From Mycolicibacterium agri (GTDB lineage Bacteria; Actinomycetota; Actinomycetes; Mycobacteriales; Mycobacteriaceae), in the NCBI RefSeq assembly GCF_002553505.1, contig NZ_PDCP01000001.1, positions 161,791-225,790 on the forward strand: a stretch of 64,000 nucleotides of DNA. Direction: 5' to 3'. A program made the translations under genes and the position numbers. The notes beneath the pieces were generated by a model. That model was not told the origin of the DNA. It ran no database searches and saw only the letters and a list, made by a program, of their open reading frames with translations. Position 1 is the first letter of the stretch. Every line of letters begins with the position of its first letter. Positions 7,580 through 16,740 of this stretch are shown here, piece by piece.

Positions 7580-8962
7580 ATGCCCGTGCCAGTGAATAGA
7601 TCGTTCGAACGTTCCAACGATTTGCAGGACCGACTGCATCATGTGGTCCCTGGCGGTGCGCACACCTACGCACGCGGCCCCGATCAGTATCCCGAAGGGA
7701 TGGCGCCGGTGTTGATGCGTGGCTTGGGCTGCCACGTCTGGGACGTCGACGGCAACGAGTACATCGAATACGGCATGGGCTTGCGCTCGGTGACGCTAGG
7801 TCACGGCTTCCGGCCAGTCGTCGAGGCGGTCTGCCGTGAGATCGCAAACGGGGTCAACTTCAGCCGACCGACCGCGATCGAGCTCGCCGCGGCCGAGGAT
7901 TTCCTGGATCTCGTTCCCGGCGCGGACATGGTGAAGTTCGCCAAGAACGGGTCCGATGTCACTACCGCCGCGGTCCGCTTGGCCCGCGCTGTGACCGGTC
8001 GTGTCAAGGTTGCAGCTTGCGACCAGCCTTTCTTCTCCACTGACGACTGGTTCATCGGCGGTACCCAAATGGACTGCGGGGTCCCAGAATCAAGCCGGAG
8101 CGCGACAGTTCGCTTCCGCTACAACGATCTTGAGTCACTTTCGGCCGTCCTGAAGGGCGATGACATCGCGTGCGTGATACTCGAGGCCGCTACGTCGACG
8201 ACAGAACCGGAACCCGGCTACCTCCAGGGTGTTCGACGATTATGTGATCAGCACGGCACGCTATTGATCCTTGACGAGATGATCACCGGATTCCGCTGGT
8301 CCATACACGGTGCACAGGGACTCTATGACGTGCAACCGGACCTTTCCTGCTGGGGAAAGGCCATCGGCAACGGCTTCCCGGTGTCGGCCTTGGCGGGCAA
8401 GCGCGAGTTCATGGAACTCGGCGGACTCCGAACCGACCGGGAGCGGGTGTTTCTCCTATCCACGACGCATGGCCCCGAGACCGGATCGCTGGCGGCGTTC
8501 CGCGCGGTGGTGAAGGCATACAGAACCGACGATCCGATCGGCCGGATGGAAAGGGCTGGACAGCTGTTGCTTTCGACTGTCGAAGCGGCGATCCGCGAAG
8601 CGGGCTTGGCCGACTACCTACAGCTGATCGGCAGGTCATCATGCCTGACCTTCGTCACGCGGGATGCGCACGGGCGCCCTTCGCAGGCCTACCGCACGCT
8701 GTTCCTGCAGGAGTTGCTCCGCCACGGTGTGCTGGGCCAATCGTTCGTCACTTCGGCGGCTCACACCGATTCCGACGTCGAACGGACCGTCGCTGCGATA
8801 CGCATTGCCCTTCCCCTATACCGGCGCGCGATCGAGCGCGGTTCTGTCGCAGGGCTGCTAGAGGGTCGCCCTGTCGCTCCTGCCATCCGCCAATTCGCCG
8901 CACCCCGGCGTGATTACGGCGGTGCACTTCCCGTGGCGGCGGACCTAGGAGGTATAGCGTGA
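7580..8962 (+). CDS. Class III PLP-dependent aminotransferase (glutamate-1-semialdehyde aminomutase-like)
   Basis: The 460-aa protein has the class III fold. VPGGAHTYARGPDQYP lies near the N-terminus. VWDVDGNEYIEYGMGLRSVTLGH and FAKNGSDVTTAAVRLARA follow in order. ILDEMITGFRW holds the PLP-pyridine Asp (about 232), and CWGKAIGNGFPVSAL holds the Schiff-base Lys (about 260). The opening resembles HemL, but polysaccharide clusters use such enzymes to aminate a sugar-derived or lipid ketone/aldehyde, so a housekeeping haem role is unlikely. A GGAG sequence precedes the ATG by 8-11 nt. It overlaps the pyruvyl transferase start by GTGA (8959-8962). The substrate is unknown. Confidence 0.85.
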   Translation: MPVPVNRSFERSNDLQDRLHHVVPGGAHTYARGPDQYPEGMAPVLMRGLGCHVWDVDGNEYIEYGMGLRSVTLGHGFRPVVEAVCREIANGVNFSRPTAIELAAAEDFLDLVPGADMVKFAKNGSDVTTAAVRLARAVTGRVKVAACDQPFFSTDDWFIGGTQMDCGVPESSRSATVRFRYNDLESLSAVLKGDDIACVILEAATSTTEPEPGYLQGVRRLCDQHGTLLILDEMITGFRWSIHGAQGLYDVQPDLSCWGKAIGNGFPVSALAGKREFMELGGLRTDRERVFLLSTTHGPETGSLAAFRAVVKAYRTDDPIGRMERAGQLLLSTVEAAIREAGLADYLQLIGRSSCLTFVTRDAHGRPSQAYRTLFLQELLRHGVLGQSFVTSAAHTDSDVERTVAAIRIALPLYRRAIERGSVAGLLEGRPVAPAIRQFAAPRRDYGGALPVAADLGGIA

Positions 8963-10251
8963 AAGTATTTGCCACAAACCGCATTTCCGCCTCGTCGAAG
9001 CCGGACGCCCGGGTGATCGCGTTCTTCGGTCTTTACGGCGCAGGAAACTTGGGCAACGACGCAGCGCTGACGAGTGCCAGGTTCGCAGTGCAACGCCACG
9101 ATCCCGAGGCCGAACTCGTCTGCGTCTGTTTCCATCCCGAGGTCGTTCGATCAGAGTACGGAATCAATGCCGTACCGATCCACATGTCCGGACCGCTACC
9201 GGACGCACCATCGGGACCCCGCCTGCTTCGAATGGTGCAGCGTCCCCTGTTCGAGCTCGCGCGGTGGGTCGCAGTCTACCGCTTCCTGCGGCGAACAGAT
9301 CTTGTGATCGTCCCGGGAACCGGGATACTCGACGACTTCGGGGAACGCCCGCATAGGATGCCGTACCACCTGTTCCGTTGGTCGCTCAGCGCGAAACTGG
9401 CACGGACGAAATTCGCATTCGTGAACGTCGGGGCAGGGCCGATCAGGCACCCGGTGAACCGGTTCCTCATGAAGCGTGCGGTCAGGTTCTCGAGCTACCG
9501 TTCGTATCGCGACGATATCTCTCGTTCGTATATGTCGGAAATCGGTGCGTCGGCCGACGACACACCAGTGATGCCGGACCTGGTGTTCGGCGTGACTCGC
9601 CCCGCGGGCCCCACGCTACCGGGAAGTAGCCCGACGATCGGTCTCGGTGTCATGGCATATCAGGGCTGGGCGAACGACCCGGTCAGCGGCGAGGGAATCT
9701 TCCGATCCTATATAGACAACATGTCCACGATCGCTTGCCGACTCCTCGACAAGGGCTACACGGTGCGGGTACTCATCGGCGAAACCTGCGATGAAAGCGC
9801 TGTCGATGCACTCCTCAAAAGTGTTCGGCAGCGCAGAGATGGCGACGTTCCGGCCGGTCGGTTGATTGCCGAGCCCATCGACACGATGCATGATCTGCTG
9901 ACACAGATTGCTGCCACGGATGCCGTTATCGCCACGCGCTACCACAATGTAGTCGGCGCTTTGATGATGAATCGCCCGGTCGTCTCGCTCGGCTATGCCG
10001 CGAGATTCGACGAGATCATGAAGAGCATGGGCCTTGGTGACTACTGCCATCACGCGGAAAGCATCGTGCCGGAGGCGATCCTGGCCGACCTCGACGAACT
10101 GCTGGAGAAGTGGGACGCTTTCTCACCGACCGTCGATAACCGGAACCAGCAATACCTCCGGGAGCTTGAACGTCAATTTGAAAGCCTGATCGGCCCGCCG
10201 GTCCAACCCGGCGTACCAGCCGCCATCCTAAACGGAGTTGGAAGCCGGTAA
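8959..10251 (+). CDS. Polysaccharide pyruvyl transferase family protein
   Basis: This 430-aa protein matches the PS_pyruv_trans layout. It has FFGLYGAGNLGNDAAL at the N-terminus. LVIVPGTGILDDFGERP is a variant of the 'GGG.l.d' motif. FVNVGAGPIRHPVNR and SYRSYRDDISR, the 'R...S...' strand, follow. The C-terminal half has IATRYHNVVGALMMNRPVVSLGYAARFDEIM, the substrate/PEP-binding region. The family adds a 4,6- or 3,4-linked pyruvate ketal to a sugar from phosphoenolpyruvate, giving the polymer negative charge. In mycobacteria a relative acts on glycopeptidolipid/LOS sugars. GTG 8959 overlaps the previous stop. It is probably cytosolic or at the inner face of the membrane. Confidence 0.87.
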   Translation: MKVFATNRISASSKPDARVIAFFGLYGAGNLGNDAALTSARFAVQRHDPEAELVCVCFHPEVVRSEYGINAVPIHMSGPLPDAPSGPRLLRMVQRPLFELARWVAVYRFLRRTDLVIVPGTGILDDFGERPHRMPYHLFRWSLSAKLARTKFAFVNVGAGPIRHPVNRFLMKRAVRFSSYRSYRDDISRSYMSEIGASADDTPVMPDLVFGVTRPAGPTLPGSSPTIGLGVMAYQGWANDPVSGEGIFRSYIDNMSTIACRLLDKGYTVRVLIGETCDESAVDALLKSVRQRRDGDVPAGRLIAEPIDTMHDLLTQIAATDAVIATRYHNVVGALMMNRPVVSLGYAARFDEIMKSMGLGDYCHHAESIVPEAILADLDELLEKWDAFSPTVDNRNQQYLRELERQFESLIGPPVQPGVPAAILNGVGSR

Positions 10252-10273
10252 TGGCGTCGGTCAGGATCGGCCG

Positions 10274-11554
10274 ATGAGGATCGCGATCCTCGGGATCAAC
10301 TACGCGCCGGAGCCGACCGGTATCGCCCCGTATACAACCGGCCTCGCAACGGGTTTGGCCGAGCGGGGACACCAGGTTGCGGTTCTGACCGGCTTTCCCC
10401 ACTATCCGCAATGGAAACGCAGCAAGGAAGTTTCGGCATTCCGATCTGATGAGCGGATCGACGGAGTGCATGTCCGTCGTTTCAGCCACTCTGTGCCCCA
10501 CACGTTGTCGTGGCGCGGACGCGCGGCAATGGAGGTCACGTTCGGCCTGCAACTGCTGACCAGCCGCTGGGGCCGGCCCGAGGTGGTGGTTTTCGTGACA
10601 CCGCCGCTGCTGGCGGTCGCGATGGCAGCCGTACGCGCGCGGATGACGTGGCCGAGGCCAGCTATCGGAATCTTGGTGCAGGATGTGTACAGCCGTGGGG
10701 TCACCGAAACGGGAGCCGCGTCGGGCCTGTCAGCCCGTGCAATACATGCGGTCGAATCGTTCGCTGTTCGGCTGGCCGATGGAGTTGTGGTGATTCACCC
10801 CGGATTCGGGAGGGATCTCACGGAGCGTCACGGTGTGGAAGCGCACCGCATTCGCGACATCCGCAACTGGACTCACGTCGATCATCCGAACCCGTCTGCC
10901 AGCGCAGCCTTCCGTGACGCGCATGGCTGGAGCCACGACGAGGTCGTCGTCTTGCATGCCGGAAATATGGGCTACAAACAGGGGCTGGAAAACGTCGTAG
11001 CCGCAGCCGAATTGGCCGGCCGCAGCGGAAGTCGGGTGCGCTTTGTGCTGTTGGGTGACGGCAACCAACGTGCGGACCTGCAAGCCGCAGGCGCGGGCGT
11101 CGGCGCGCTCGAGTTCCTGTCCCCTGTCCGCGAGGAGGAATTGCCCGCCGCACTCGGCGCCGCAGACGTGCTGCTGGTGAACGAACGTCCTGGCGTTGCA
11201 CAGATGTCGCTGCCGAGCAAGCTCACCTCGTACTTCAGCGCCGGTAAACCGATCCTTGCTGCGACGGACGAAGCAGGGTTCACCGCGCAAGAGGTCATGG
11301 CTTCCGGCGCCGGAGTCCGCGTGCCGGCAGACCGACCCGATCTGTTGCTCGCCGAGGCTCTCCGGCTCGGTGCCGACCGTGCGCTCGCGGCGAAGTTAGG
11401 TCAGGCGGGCCGCCGCTACAGCGCATCACTTCTGTCCGCGACCACCGCGCTGGACTCCTACGAGGAGTGGATTACCGATCTCGCCGAATCTCGACGGCGG
11501 CTGGCGAACGATGCCGGTTGTCGCGGCGCGCCTGGCTGCATCGGGATGCGATGA
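10274..11554 (+). CDS. GT4-family glycosyltransferase (WcaI-like)
   Basis: The 426-aa GT-B enzyme starts with MRIAILGINYAPEPTGIAPYT, the WcaI-type opening, and has a Gly-rich acceptor loop. The second half shows VVLHAGNMGYKQGLENVV, VLLGDGN and then PSKLTSYFSAGKPILAATD, in place of the canonical E-x7-E. ATG 10274 is preferred to an in-frame earlier start at 10238 because the protein motif begins there; the Shine-Dalgarno is weak. WcaI relatives transfer fucose or glucose in colanic acid. The acceptor here is unknown but should be a lipid-linked intermediate of this polysaccharide. It is probably translationally coupled to the pyruvyl transferase 23 bp upstream. Confidence 0.85.
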   Translation: MRIAILGINYAPEPTGIAPYTTGLATGLAERGHQVAVLTGFPHYPQWKRSKEVSAFRSDERIDGVHVRRFSHSVPHTLSWRGRAAMEVTFGLQLLTSRWGRPEVVVFVTPPLLAVAMAAVRARMTWPRPAIGILVQDVYSRGVTETGAASGLSARAIHAVESFAVRLADGVVVIHPGFGRDLTERHGVEAHRIRDIRNWTHVDHPNPSASAAFRDAHGWSHDEVVVLHAGNMGYKQGLENVVAAAELAGRSGSRVRFVLLGDGNQRADLQAAGAGVGALEFLSPVREEELPAALGAADVLLVNERPGVAQMSLPSKLTSYFSAGKPILAATDEAGFTAQEVMASGAGVRVPADRPDLLLAEALRLGADRALAAKLGQAGRRYSASLLSATTALDSYEEWITDLAESRRRLANDAGCRGAPGCIGMR

Positions 11555-11866
11555 GCGAGTTTGTCTGTCGATCGCAGCGCGACCGTTCTGGCGGTAGACG
11601 CCGACACGGCCATGGCGGATCCGATCGCCGGCAGTGGCAGCAATGGCCCGCCAGTCATATTTCCATGTACCGATACTGGCCGACGCCGCGTTACACGACG
11701 ATCGGCGCCATCTTTCAGATCGATGCGCGCGCCGGGCACAATCGCAGGCGATGGCAAAGGAAAGAACATTTGCCATAGAGGCATGGATGTGTCTTGAAAC
11801 CAGTAACGTGCGACGCAGGCCGGTGCGGCAACGGTTGCGTAGCGCAGTGGCCCAGTTAGGACGATC
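11555..11866 (+). other. 312-bp intergenic stretch without a recognisable gene
   Basis: I see no recognisable domain in any frame, nor a clean Shine-Dalgarno and start pair. Short overlapping open frames on both strands have compositions typical of shadows. The following gene has AGGA about 6 nt before its ATG at 11867. The stretch may hold a promoter for that gene, but no clear -10/-35 pair stands out. Confidence 0.5.
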
Positions 11867-13066
11867 ATGAAGCGAATCGGTGTCACTTTCCAGGGAGGCG
11901 ATCCCGCTCAGCCTTCGACATGGTCCGGGACCCCATACGGCGTCGTCACAGGACTCAGGGCGGCGGGTGTCGAGCCGGTCGCGATACGAATCGGACCTCC
12001 TCCACAGTTGAGGGGTCTTGCGCGTAATGCAGTCGCGGTTCCGTATTTGCGTCCCGGCAGAAACTGGCGTGAAGCCGTCCAGCGGGCTCGCGCCGCGGCC
12101 GCCGTCTCCCCGTTGATCTCGAGCTTGGACTCGACGGCCGCGTCTTACACGTTGCGCAGGCTGACTGAATTGGATGGCATCATTCAAATCGGCACAGGCT
12201 ATACGCTGCGAACTCGTGTACCAATCGTCACGTACGAGGACATGACGGTTCAGCAGACGAAGGTGTTCCCGTATCGAGGCTGGGACTTGTTGTCGGAGCG
12301 CGCCTACAGATCCCGGGTGCGTCGTCAGCACGCCGTTTACGAACAGGCGGTCGCCTGTTGCCTCACCAGCCAGTGGGCGGCTCGTTCGGTGATCGATGAC
12401 TATGGCGTGCCCGCGTCGAAGGTCCATGCGGTCGGGGTTGGCTGCAATCACCGTGCTCCGGAATCCAATGAAGGGAAATTGCAACGTGATTGGAGCGCTC
12501 CCCGGTTCCTGTTCGTCGGGATCGATTGGGAGCGAAAGAACGGAGCAGGTGTCCTCGAAGCGTTCCGATCCGTCAAGAAGGTGGCGCCTTCGGCGACCCT
12601 GGATGTTGTAGGTCGTCACCCGCCGCTGCACGAAGCGGGCGTGACCCCGCACGGAGTATTGCGGCTCGATGATCCAGTCGAGATCGAGCGCTTGTCTCGC
12701 CTCTTCTCCGAGGCGACCTGTTTCGTCATGCCGTCCTACACAGAAGCTTTCGGCATAGCCTATGTGGAAGCTGCGGCTGCCGGCATTCCAAGCATCGGCA
12801 CCGTATCCGGGGGTTCTGAATTCCTGATCGGTGACGGGGGACTTGTTATCGACCCGTATGACTTCCAAGCGTTGGTGTCGGCGATGCTGCGTCTGTGCGA
12901 TCCGCGCACGGCGGCGCGGATGGGTGCCGCTGCGAAGGAGCGCTCGGCGATGTTCACCTGGCCTGCAGTCGCCGAGAGACTCTTGCGAGCGCTCGATGGT
13001 GAGCCGGCCGATCAGCCTTCCGCAATTCCAGGGGACACGCGATTCGCGGCGAAAACGTCACATTGA
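11867..13066 (+). CDS. GT4-family glycosyltransferase
   Basis: The 399-aa enzyme has a GT-B layout. The acceptor domain is followed by FLFVGIDWERKNGAGVLEAF and LDVVGRHPP. The signature ESYTEAFGIAYVEAAAAGIPSIGT-like stretch has the E-x7-E pair (E in YTEAF and YVEAA) and ends ISGGSEFLIGDGG-like. The opening GVTFQGGDPAQPSTWSGTPYGV is unusual and resembles starch-phosphorylase-like GT4s acting on mannose-type donors. ATG 11867 has AGGA about 6 nt upstream. It is the last plus-strand gene of the block and converges with the lipoprotein gene, 46 bp away. Donor and acceptor are unknown. Confidence 0.83.
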   Translation: MKRIGVTFQGGDPAQPSTWSGTPYGVVTGLRAAGVEPVAIRIGPPPQLRGLARNAVAVPYLRPGRNWREAVQRARAAAAVSPLISSLDSTAASYTLRRLTELDGIIQIGTGYTLRTRVPIVTYEDMTVQQTKVFPYRGWDLLSERAYRSRVRRQHAVYEQAVACCLTSQWAARSVIDDYGVPASKVHAVGVGCNHRAPESNEGKLQRDWSAPRFLFVGIDWERKNGAGVLEAFRSVKKVAPSATLDVVGRHPPLHEAGVTPHGVLRLDDPVEIERLSRLFSEATCFVMPSYTEAFGIAYVEAAAAGIPSIGTVSGGSEFLIGDGGLVIDPYDFQALVSAMLRLCDPRTAARMGAAAKERSAMFTWPAVAERLLRALDGEPADQPSAIPGDTRFAAKTSH

Positions 13067-13112
13067 CTGGCGCCGAGGTCGTTGCAAGGTCACAAGAGTG
13101 CTCGGCTGTTCG

Positions 13113-14624
13113 TTAGGTCCCCGGCCGGGTATTCGGCACCCACTTGAGGTCGTCACTTTGGTTCACGTCCCATTTGAGATCGGTAACACCGTCGAGTTGG
13201 GTAGGAACATCGCCTCGGTGGAGTGCCCAGAAGGCGTCGACGAACGGGTCGAAGGTCGTCGTCTCCTCCGTCGGGCGGGGGTAACCCTGGCGATTCGCGG
13301 CGTATAGATCGTCTTTCCGCATCCAGTCTTCTATGGCGTCGAAGAAAGCGTTGTGATCCCACGCGCCCTTGGCGCCCATTAACAGGGCTGCGAGTCCTTC
13401 CCCGACCCAGGCACGGACGGTGCAGCAAACCCGATAATCCTCGGATGTTTCATCCCAGTCGTCCCACTGCGATGGCGGCTTCTCCTGGTATGGCTCGCGT
13501 GTGCCATGGTGCATCACGATCTGCCAGAGCGCCTGTTGGCCGTACCACCCTTGGCCGTAATAAGTTTGGGCGTCCTCGTGGAACACGGAGGTCCGCGTCG
13601 GGGGGATAAAGGATGGGTCGTCCAGCATCAAACTGGTGAACAACAGGGGCCACTTCCGTCCACTGGTGATGCCGCCGCCTTCGTTGAACACCGCTCCGAG
13701 TTCAACCATCCCGTGCAGATCGATACCGTATTGGATGAGGTTGTAGAGCAAGCGTCGTTTCTGATCCTGGGTGGCGTCCATGTTGAGTAGGAGCGAGGCC
13801 GTCCCCACGATACGGGCGACTTCGCGCCCGTAAGGAGGCTGGTTGTCGACCGGCACAAGGTAGTTGCCCTCCCACGTGCCGTTCATGTGATCGATCCAGG
13901 GCCGCTCCAGGTAGCGCGCATACTGTTCGAACGACGGTACTGGGTATTTCGTTGTATCGATCGGCAGATTCTTAAGTCGGTCCCAGCGCAGGCTGGAGGC
14001 GCGGAAGATCTCCTTGTTGCCGCCGACATACGTCGGCCGAAACGCGTCCGCCGGTGGCGCTTCCGAAAGGCTGGTCAGCACCGCGGCCGTCTTCAGCACG
14101 TTGTAGGAAGACTTTTCGGAGTCCCACATGATGTCGGCGTTCATCACGGTGTTCGGGACTGTCGGCTCGCTGATCGTCGAGATGAGCGAACGATCGGCCG
14201 GCAACTGATAGGGGAAGCTGATCGAGGTGGCCGGATCATAGGTGATTCCGCGTGAATCGTAGCCCTGCGACGGGCCGAGGCTCATCACCACCATCGAACC
14301 GTTGCGACGCTCTCTGTTGTCCTGCAGGCCGGTGTCACCCCACTCGTTGATGTCCTGGCCGAACACCTCACCCGCGGGTGCGGGACCCGGCGCCGGGGTC
14401 ACCGAAACAACGGTTACCGGGCCGACGACCCACCAGTCGCCGTTGACGAACTGGCCAACGGGGTAGTCCCGGTCAAACTTCCATGTGATGCCGTACTGCG
14501 AAACTTGATTCGCAGTACGGATCTCCTTGGCGGTGTGTGCACACCCCGGGAGCATGCTCGACATCGCCAGGAGTAAACCCGCGAGGATCAACGCGACAGG
14601 CCTGCGCGACACGCTCACGCTCAC
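13113..14624 (-). CDS. Secreted lipoprotein of unknown function (503 aa)
   Basis: The N-terminus has a short basic region, a hydrophobic helix (ALILAGLLLAMSSM) and a lipobox ending LPGCAH. This predicts lipidation and anchoring outside the membrane. The body starts ITWKFDRDYPVGQFVNGDWWVVGP and is rich in aromatic residues. It has WIDHMNGTWEGNYLVPVDNQPPYG and YNLIQYGIDLHGMVELG in the middle, and YYGQGWYGQQALWQIVMHHG later. That density of Trp and Tyr, with helical segments, is what one sees in glycan-binding or polysaccharide lyase/hydrolase proteins, but I recognise no catalytic signature. GTG 14624 is the first start; nearby GTGs at 14618 and 14612 are alternatives. It heads nothing downstream and lies 46 bp after the GNAT-like gene on the same strand. 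Confidence 0.8.
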   Translation of the reverse strand: MSVSVSRRPVALILAGLLLAMSSMLPGCAHTAKEIRTANQVSQYGITWKFDRDYPVGQFVNGDWWVVGPVTVVSVTPAPGPAPAGEVFGQDINEWGDTGLQDNRERRNGSMVVMSLGPSQGYDSRGITYDPATSISFPYQLPADRSLISTISEPTVPNTVMNADIMWDSEKSSYNVLKTAAVLTSLSEAPPADAFRPTYVGGNKEIFRASSLRWDRLKNLPIDTTKYPVPSFEQYARYLERPWIDHMNGTWEGNYLVPVDNQPPYGREVARIVGTASLLLNMDATQDQKRRLLYNLIQYGIDLHGMVELGAVFNEGGGITSGRKWPLLFTSLMLDDPSFIPPTRTSVFHEDAQTYYGQGWYGQQALWQIVMHHGTREPYQEKPPSQWDDWDETSEDYRVCCTVRAWVGEGLAALLMGAKGAWDHNAFFDAIEDWMRKDDLYAANRQGYPRPTEETTTFDPFVDAFWALHRGDVPTQLDGVTDLKWDVNQSDDLKWVPNTRPGT

Positions 14625-14670
14625 ACCGGCCTATGACGGCGCACACAACCGAGTCGGCGAACGCGAACCT

Positions 14671-15804
14671 TCATGTCTGACCTTTCTTTTGGTTCGACGT
14701 GGTGAGGATGGACCGCCTGGCACCGCGCATCCGGTGGACGACAACGCGTAGCCCTGGGGCAAGCGGTGAGGCTTTGGCGGCAATGACCATGCTGTGGTGT
14801 GCGCGACGAAATCTTTGTCGGGTGCCGCTGCGCGTGACGAAGGCCCTGCTCACCTGTGTTTCGCCGGTCTTCGCCCGCCGCTTGTACTCATCGTCGCCGC
14901 GCCCGAGGTCAATCCTGCGGATGCCGAGATCCGGTGTCGCAGCGACGAGTTCGCGAAGGAGGATCCATCCCGGCGAGAGCTGCGCATATTCGGGGTCGTA
15001 GACCGGGAACCACCAGTGCAAGACGCCGGCCGAGCGGATGCCGAAGTGCGCGGCGATCAGACGTTCGCCGGCGTGGACCGTAGAGAGAATGCCTGCGAAC
15101 AGAGGGTCGCGGGTGTGCAGGAGCCGGTGGACCAGCTCGATCCGGTTCCGATCGCTGAAGTAGTCCCGGCTGCCGGTGGCGGCGTACTGGGCTCGCTTCA
15201 GCGCAATGACCCGAGCGAGCGCGTCGTGATCGACGACGTCGGCCTCGAACCGTACCGGACCATACATGCGTCCGGCCTTCGCGGCTCGTCGTCGTGCTTG
15301 GCCCATGTTGTCCTTACCGGTTCGCGAGACCCGTTCCAGGTAGCCATCTAGGCCACCCGTCGTGTCGAGGTAGGGCGACGGCTGGCTGGCAATGATCCAC
15401 GGTTCGAAACCGGGTGCGGCCGGAAGCAGGTGATCGAATGCAAGCTCGCGTACCCCATCGACCAGAAAGTCCATGGGGGACAATGCCGTACCCAGGGCCA
15501 TCACGGGCCCCTGGAAGTCGGCGCCCGGCCAGCCGACCGGTCGCAGCCGTGCACCCTCCCGGTGGCCGGGCAGAAGCGCAGTAATCGCTCCCGAGGTGTG
15601 GTCGCGCAGGACGACGACGGAGACGGGCTGGCCACATGCGTGCACCGCTGCGGCGAACTCCGGGTGGAAATATGGGCTGTCCAGTGCCGCATTGCTTGCT
15701 CGCAGCGCGTGCCATGCGTCGATTTCCTCGCGGGTGAGCGCCTCGAACGGCACAAGCCTGCCCCCGGCGCCGCCGGAGTGATGTGACCTCGGCCCCAGGG
15801 TCAT
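14671..15804 (-). CDS. CelD/BcsL-type GNAT acetyltransferase family protein
   Basis: The 377-aa protein has the two-lobed GNAT layout of the BioF2/CelD (Acetyltransf_6) family. The first half has SPYFHPEFAAAVHACGQPVSVVV. The second has GKDNMGQARRRAAKAGRM, then LIAAHFGIRSAGVLHWWFPVYDPEYAQLSPGWILLRE and DLGRGDDEYKRRAKTG. This last pair, H-W-W-F/P-G-x-L-L plus D-x-G-x-G-D-x-x-Y-K, is the family hallmark. CelD-like proteins occur in cellulose/EPS loci and are thought to acylate sugars. There is no signal peptide. ATGA overlap (15801-15804) couples it to the preceding glycosyltransferase. Confidence 0.83.
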   Translation of the reverse strand: MTLGPRSHHSGGAGGRLVPFEALTREEIDAWHALRASNAALDSPYFHPEFAAAVHACGQPVSVVVLRDHTSGAITALLPGHREGARLRPVGWPGADFQGPVMALGTALSPMDFLVDGVRELAFDHLLPAAPGFEPWIIASQPSPYLDTTGGLDGYLERVSRTGKDNMGQARRRAAKAGRMYGPVRFEADVVDHDALARVIALKRAQYAATGSRDYFSDRNRIELVHRLLHTRDPLFAGILSTVHAGERLIAAHFGIRSAGVLHWWFPVYDPEYAQLSPGWILLRELVAATPDLGIRRIDLGRGDDEYKRRAKTGETQVSRAFVTRSGTRQRFRRAHHSMVIAAKASPLAPGLRVVVHRMRGARRSILTTSNQKKGQT

Positions 15805-16715
15805 GAAACCAGTTCCCGGACCCGCCGCGACGGTTGTAGCAGCGCGGCGACCGACGCGCGTGACGTCCGACGTCCGGTCGCCATGCGGATGCTTTCGCCA
15901 ACGGCGACGGCGATGAAGAAGGCCGCGGAGTGCAGTCGATTATGCCGACGCCGGAACAGCGCCACCTTGTTGACGGTCATCAGCGACGCAAGCATCGGAT
16001 TGCTGCCTGATTCGCCGCCGATGTGCTCGAATACCGCGGCGGGCTCGTACCAAGTGAGCCAACCCTTGTCCGAGGCACGCAGCGAGTACTCGGTTTCCTC
16101 GCTGTAGAGCAGGAATGACTCATCCCATGGTCCGACTTCGCGCAGCGCCGCCACCGACAGCAGCATCGCCGCGCCGGTCGCCCAGGCCGTCACGCCGGCA
16201 CGTTCGTAGGCCGAAGGGTCGGTGACCAATTCCCCGAGCGATCCGAGCCTGCCGGCGAGACGACCCGGGAGGAGCGCCTCGACAAGCGCCCGGCCGACGG
16301 TCGGCTCGCGACGCAGCGAGGGCTGCAACGACCCGTCGGGGTTGACGAGGCGCGGCACCGCGATGCCACGTCCCTCCTCCTGCAGTGCAGACGCGAGCAC
16401 GTTCAATGCACCTGCGCGAACACGGCAATCGGGGTTCAGCACCAGCACCGCGTCAAGGGTGTTCAGGTCAAGCGCGGCCAGACCTGCGTTCACCGCGGCG
16501 GCGTAGCCCGTGTTCTGCCCGAGCTCTATCACCTGTACGGCAATGTCGGCGAATTCCGCTGCGATGACGCGTGACTCGTCCTTGGACGCGTTGTCGACGA
16601 CGATGACCGAGTCCGGCGGCGGCGTCTGCTCGGACAGCGAGCGAAGGCAATCACCGATAACGTCGGCGCTGTTATAGGTCACGATCACCGCAGCAAGCCG
16701 CGCGGGGCTGGTCAT
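15801..16715 (-). CDS. GT2-family glycosyltransferase (WbbL rhamnosyltransferase-like)
   Basis: The 304-aa enzyme begins at ATG 16715 with RLAAVIVTYNSADVIGDCL. VIVVDNASKDES, LGQNTGYAAAVNAGL and LVLNPDCRVRAGAL follow; NPD is the WbbL-type metal-binding motif in place of DxD. GAAMLLSVAALREVGPWDESFLLYSEETEYSLRA holds the acceptor/base region. In mycobacteria WbbL-type enzymes link rhamnose to a polyprenyl-linked acceptor, so a lipid-linked repeat unit is a reasonable acceptor here. An in-frame upstream extension to 16838 is a shadow over the deacetylase gene. It lies 25 bp after the deacetylase and overlaps the CelD-like gene by ATGA. Confidence 0.86.
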   Translation of the reverse strand: MTSPARLAAVIVTYNSADVIGDCLRSLSEQTPPPDSVIVVDNASKDESRVIAAEFADIAVQVIELGQNTGYAAAVNAGLAALDLNTLDAVLVLNPDCRVRAGALNVLASALQEEGRGIAVPRLVNPDGSLQPSLRREPTVGRALVEALLPGRLAGRLGSLGELVTDPSAYERAGVTAWATGAAMLLSVAALREVGPWDESFLLYSEETEYSLRASDKGWLTWYEPAAVFEHIGGESGSNPMLASLMTVNKVALFRRRHNRLHSAAFFIAVAVGESIRMATGRRTSRASVAALLQPSRRVRELVS

Positions 16716-16740
16716 GCCTGTCCTCCGTCGTCGAACACGA

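Noticed and set aside
7580..8962. Housekeeping hemL (glutamate-1-semialdehyde aminomutase)
   Set aside because: The fold matches, but its overlap with the pyruvyl transferase gene and place within the glycan locus argue for a dedicated aminotransferase.
11426..12868. 480-codon open frame on the minus strand
   Set aside because: It lies antisense to the GT4 gene at 11867-13066 and has no recognisable domain; its composition is Arg/Ser-rich as expected for a shadow.
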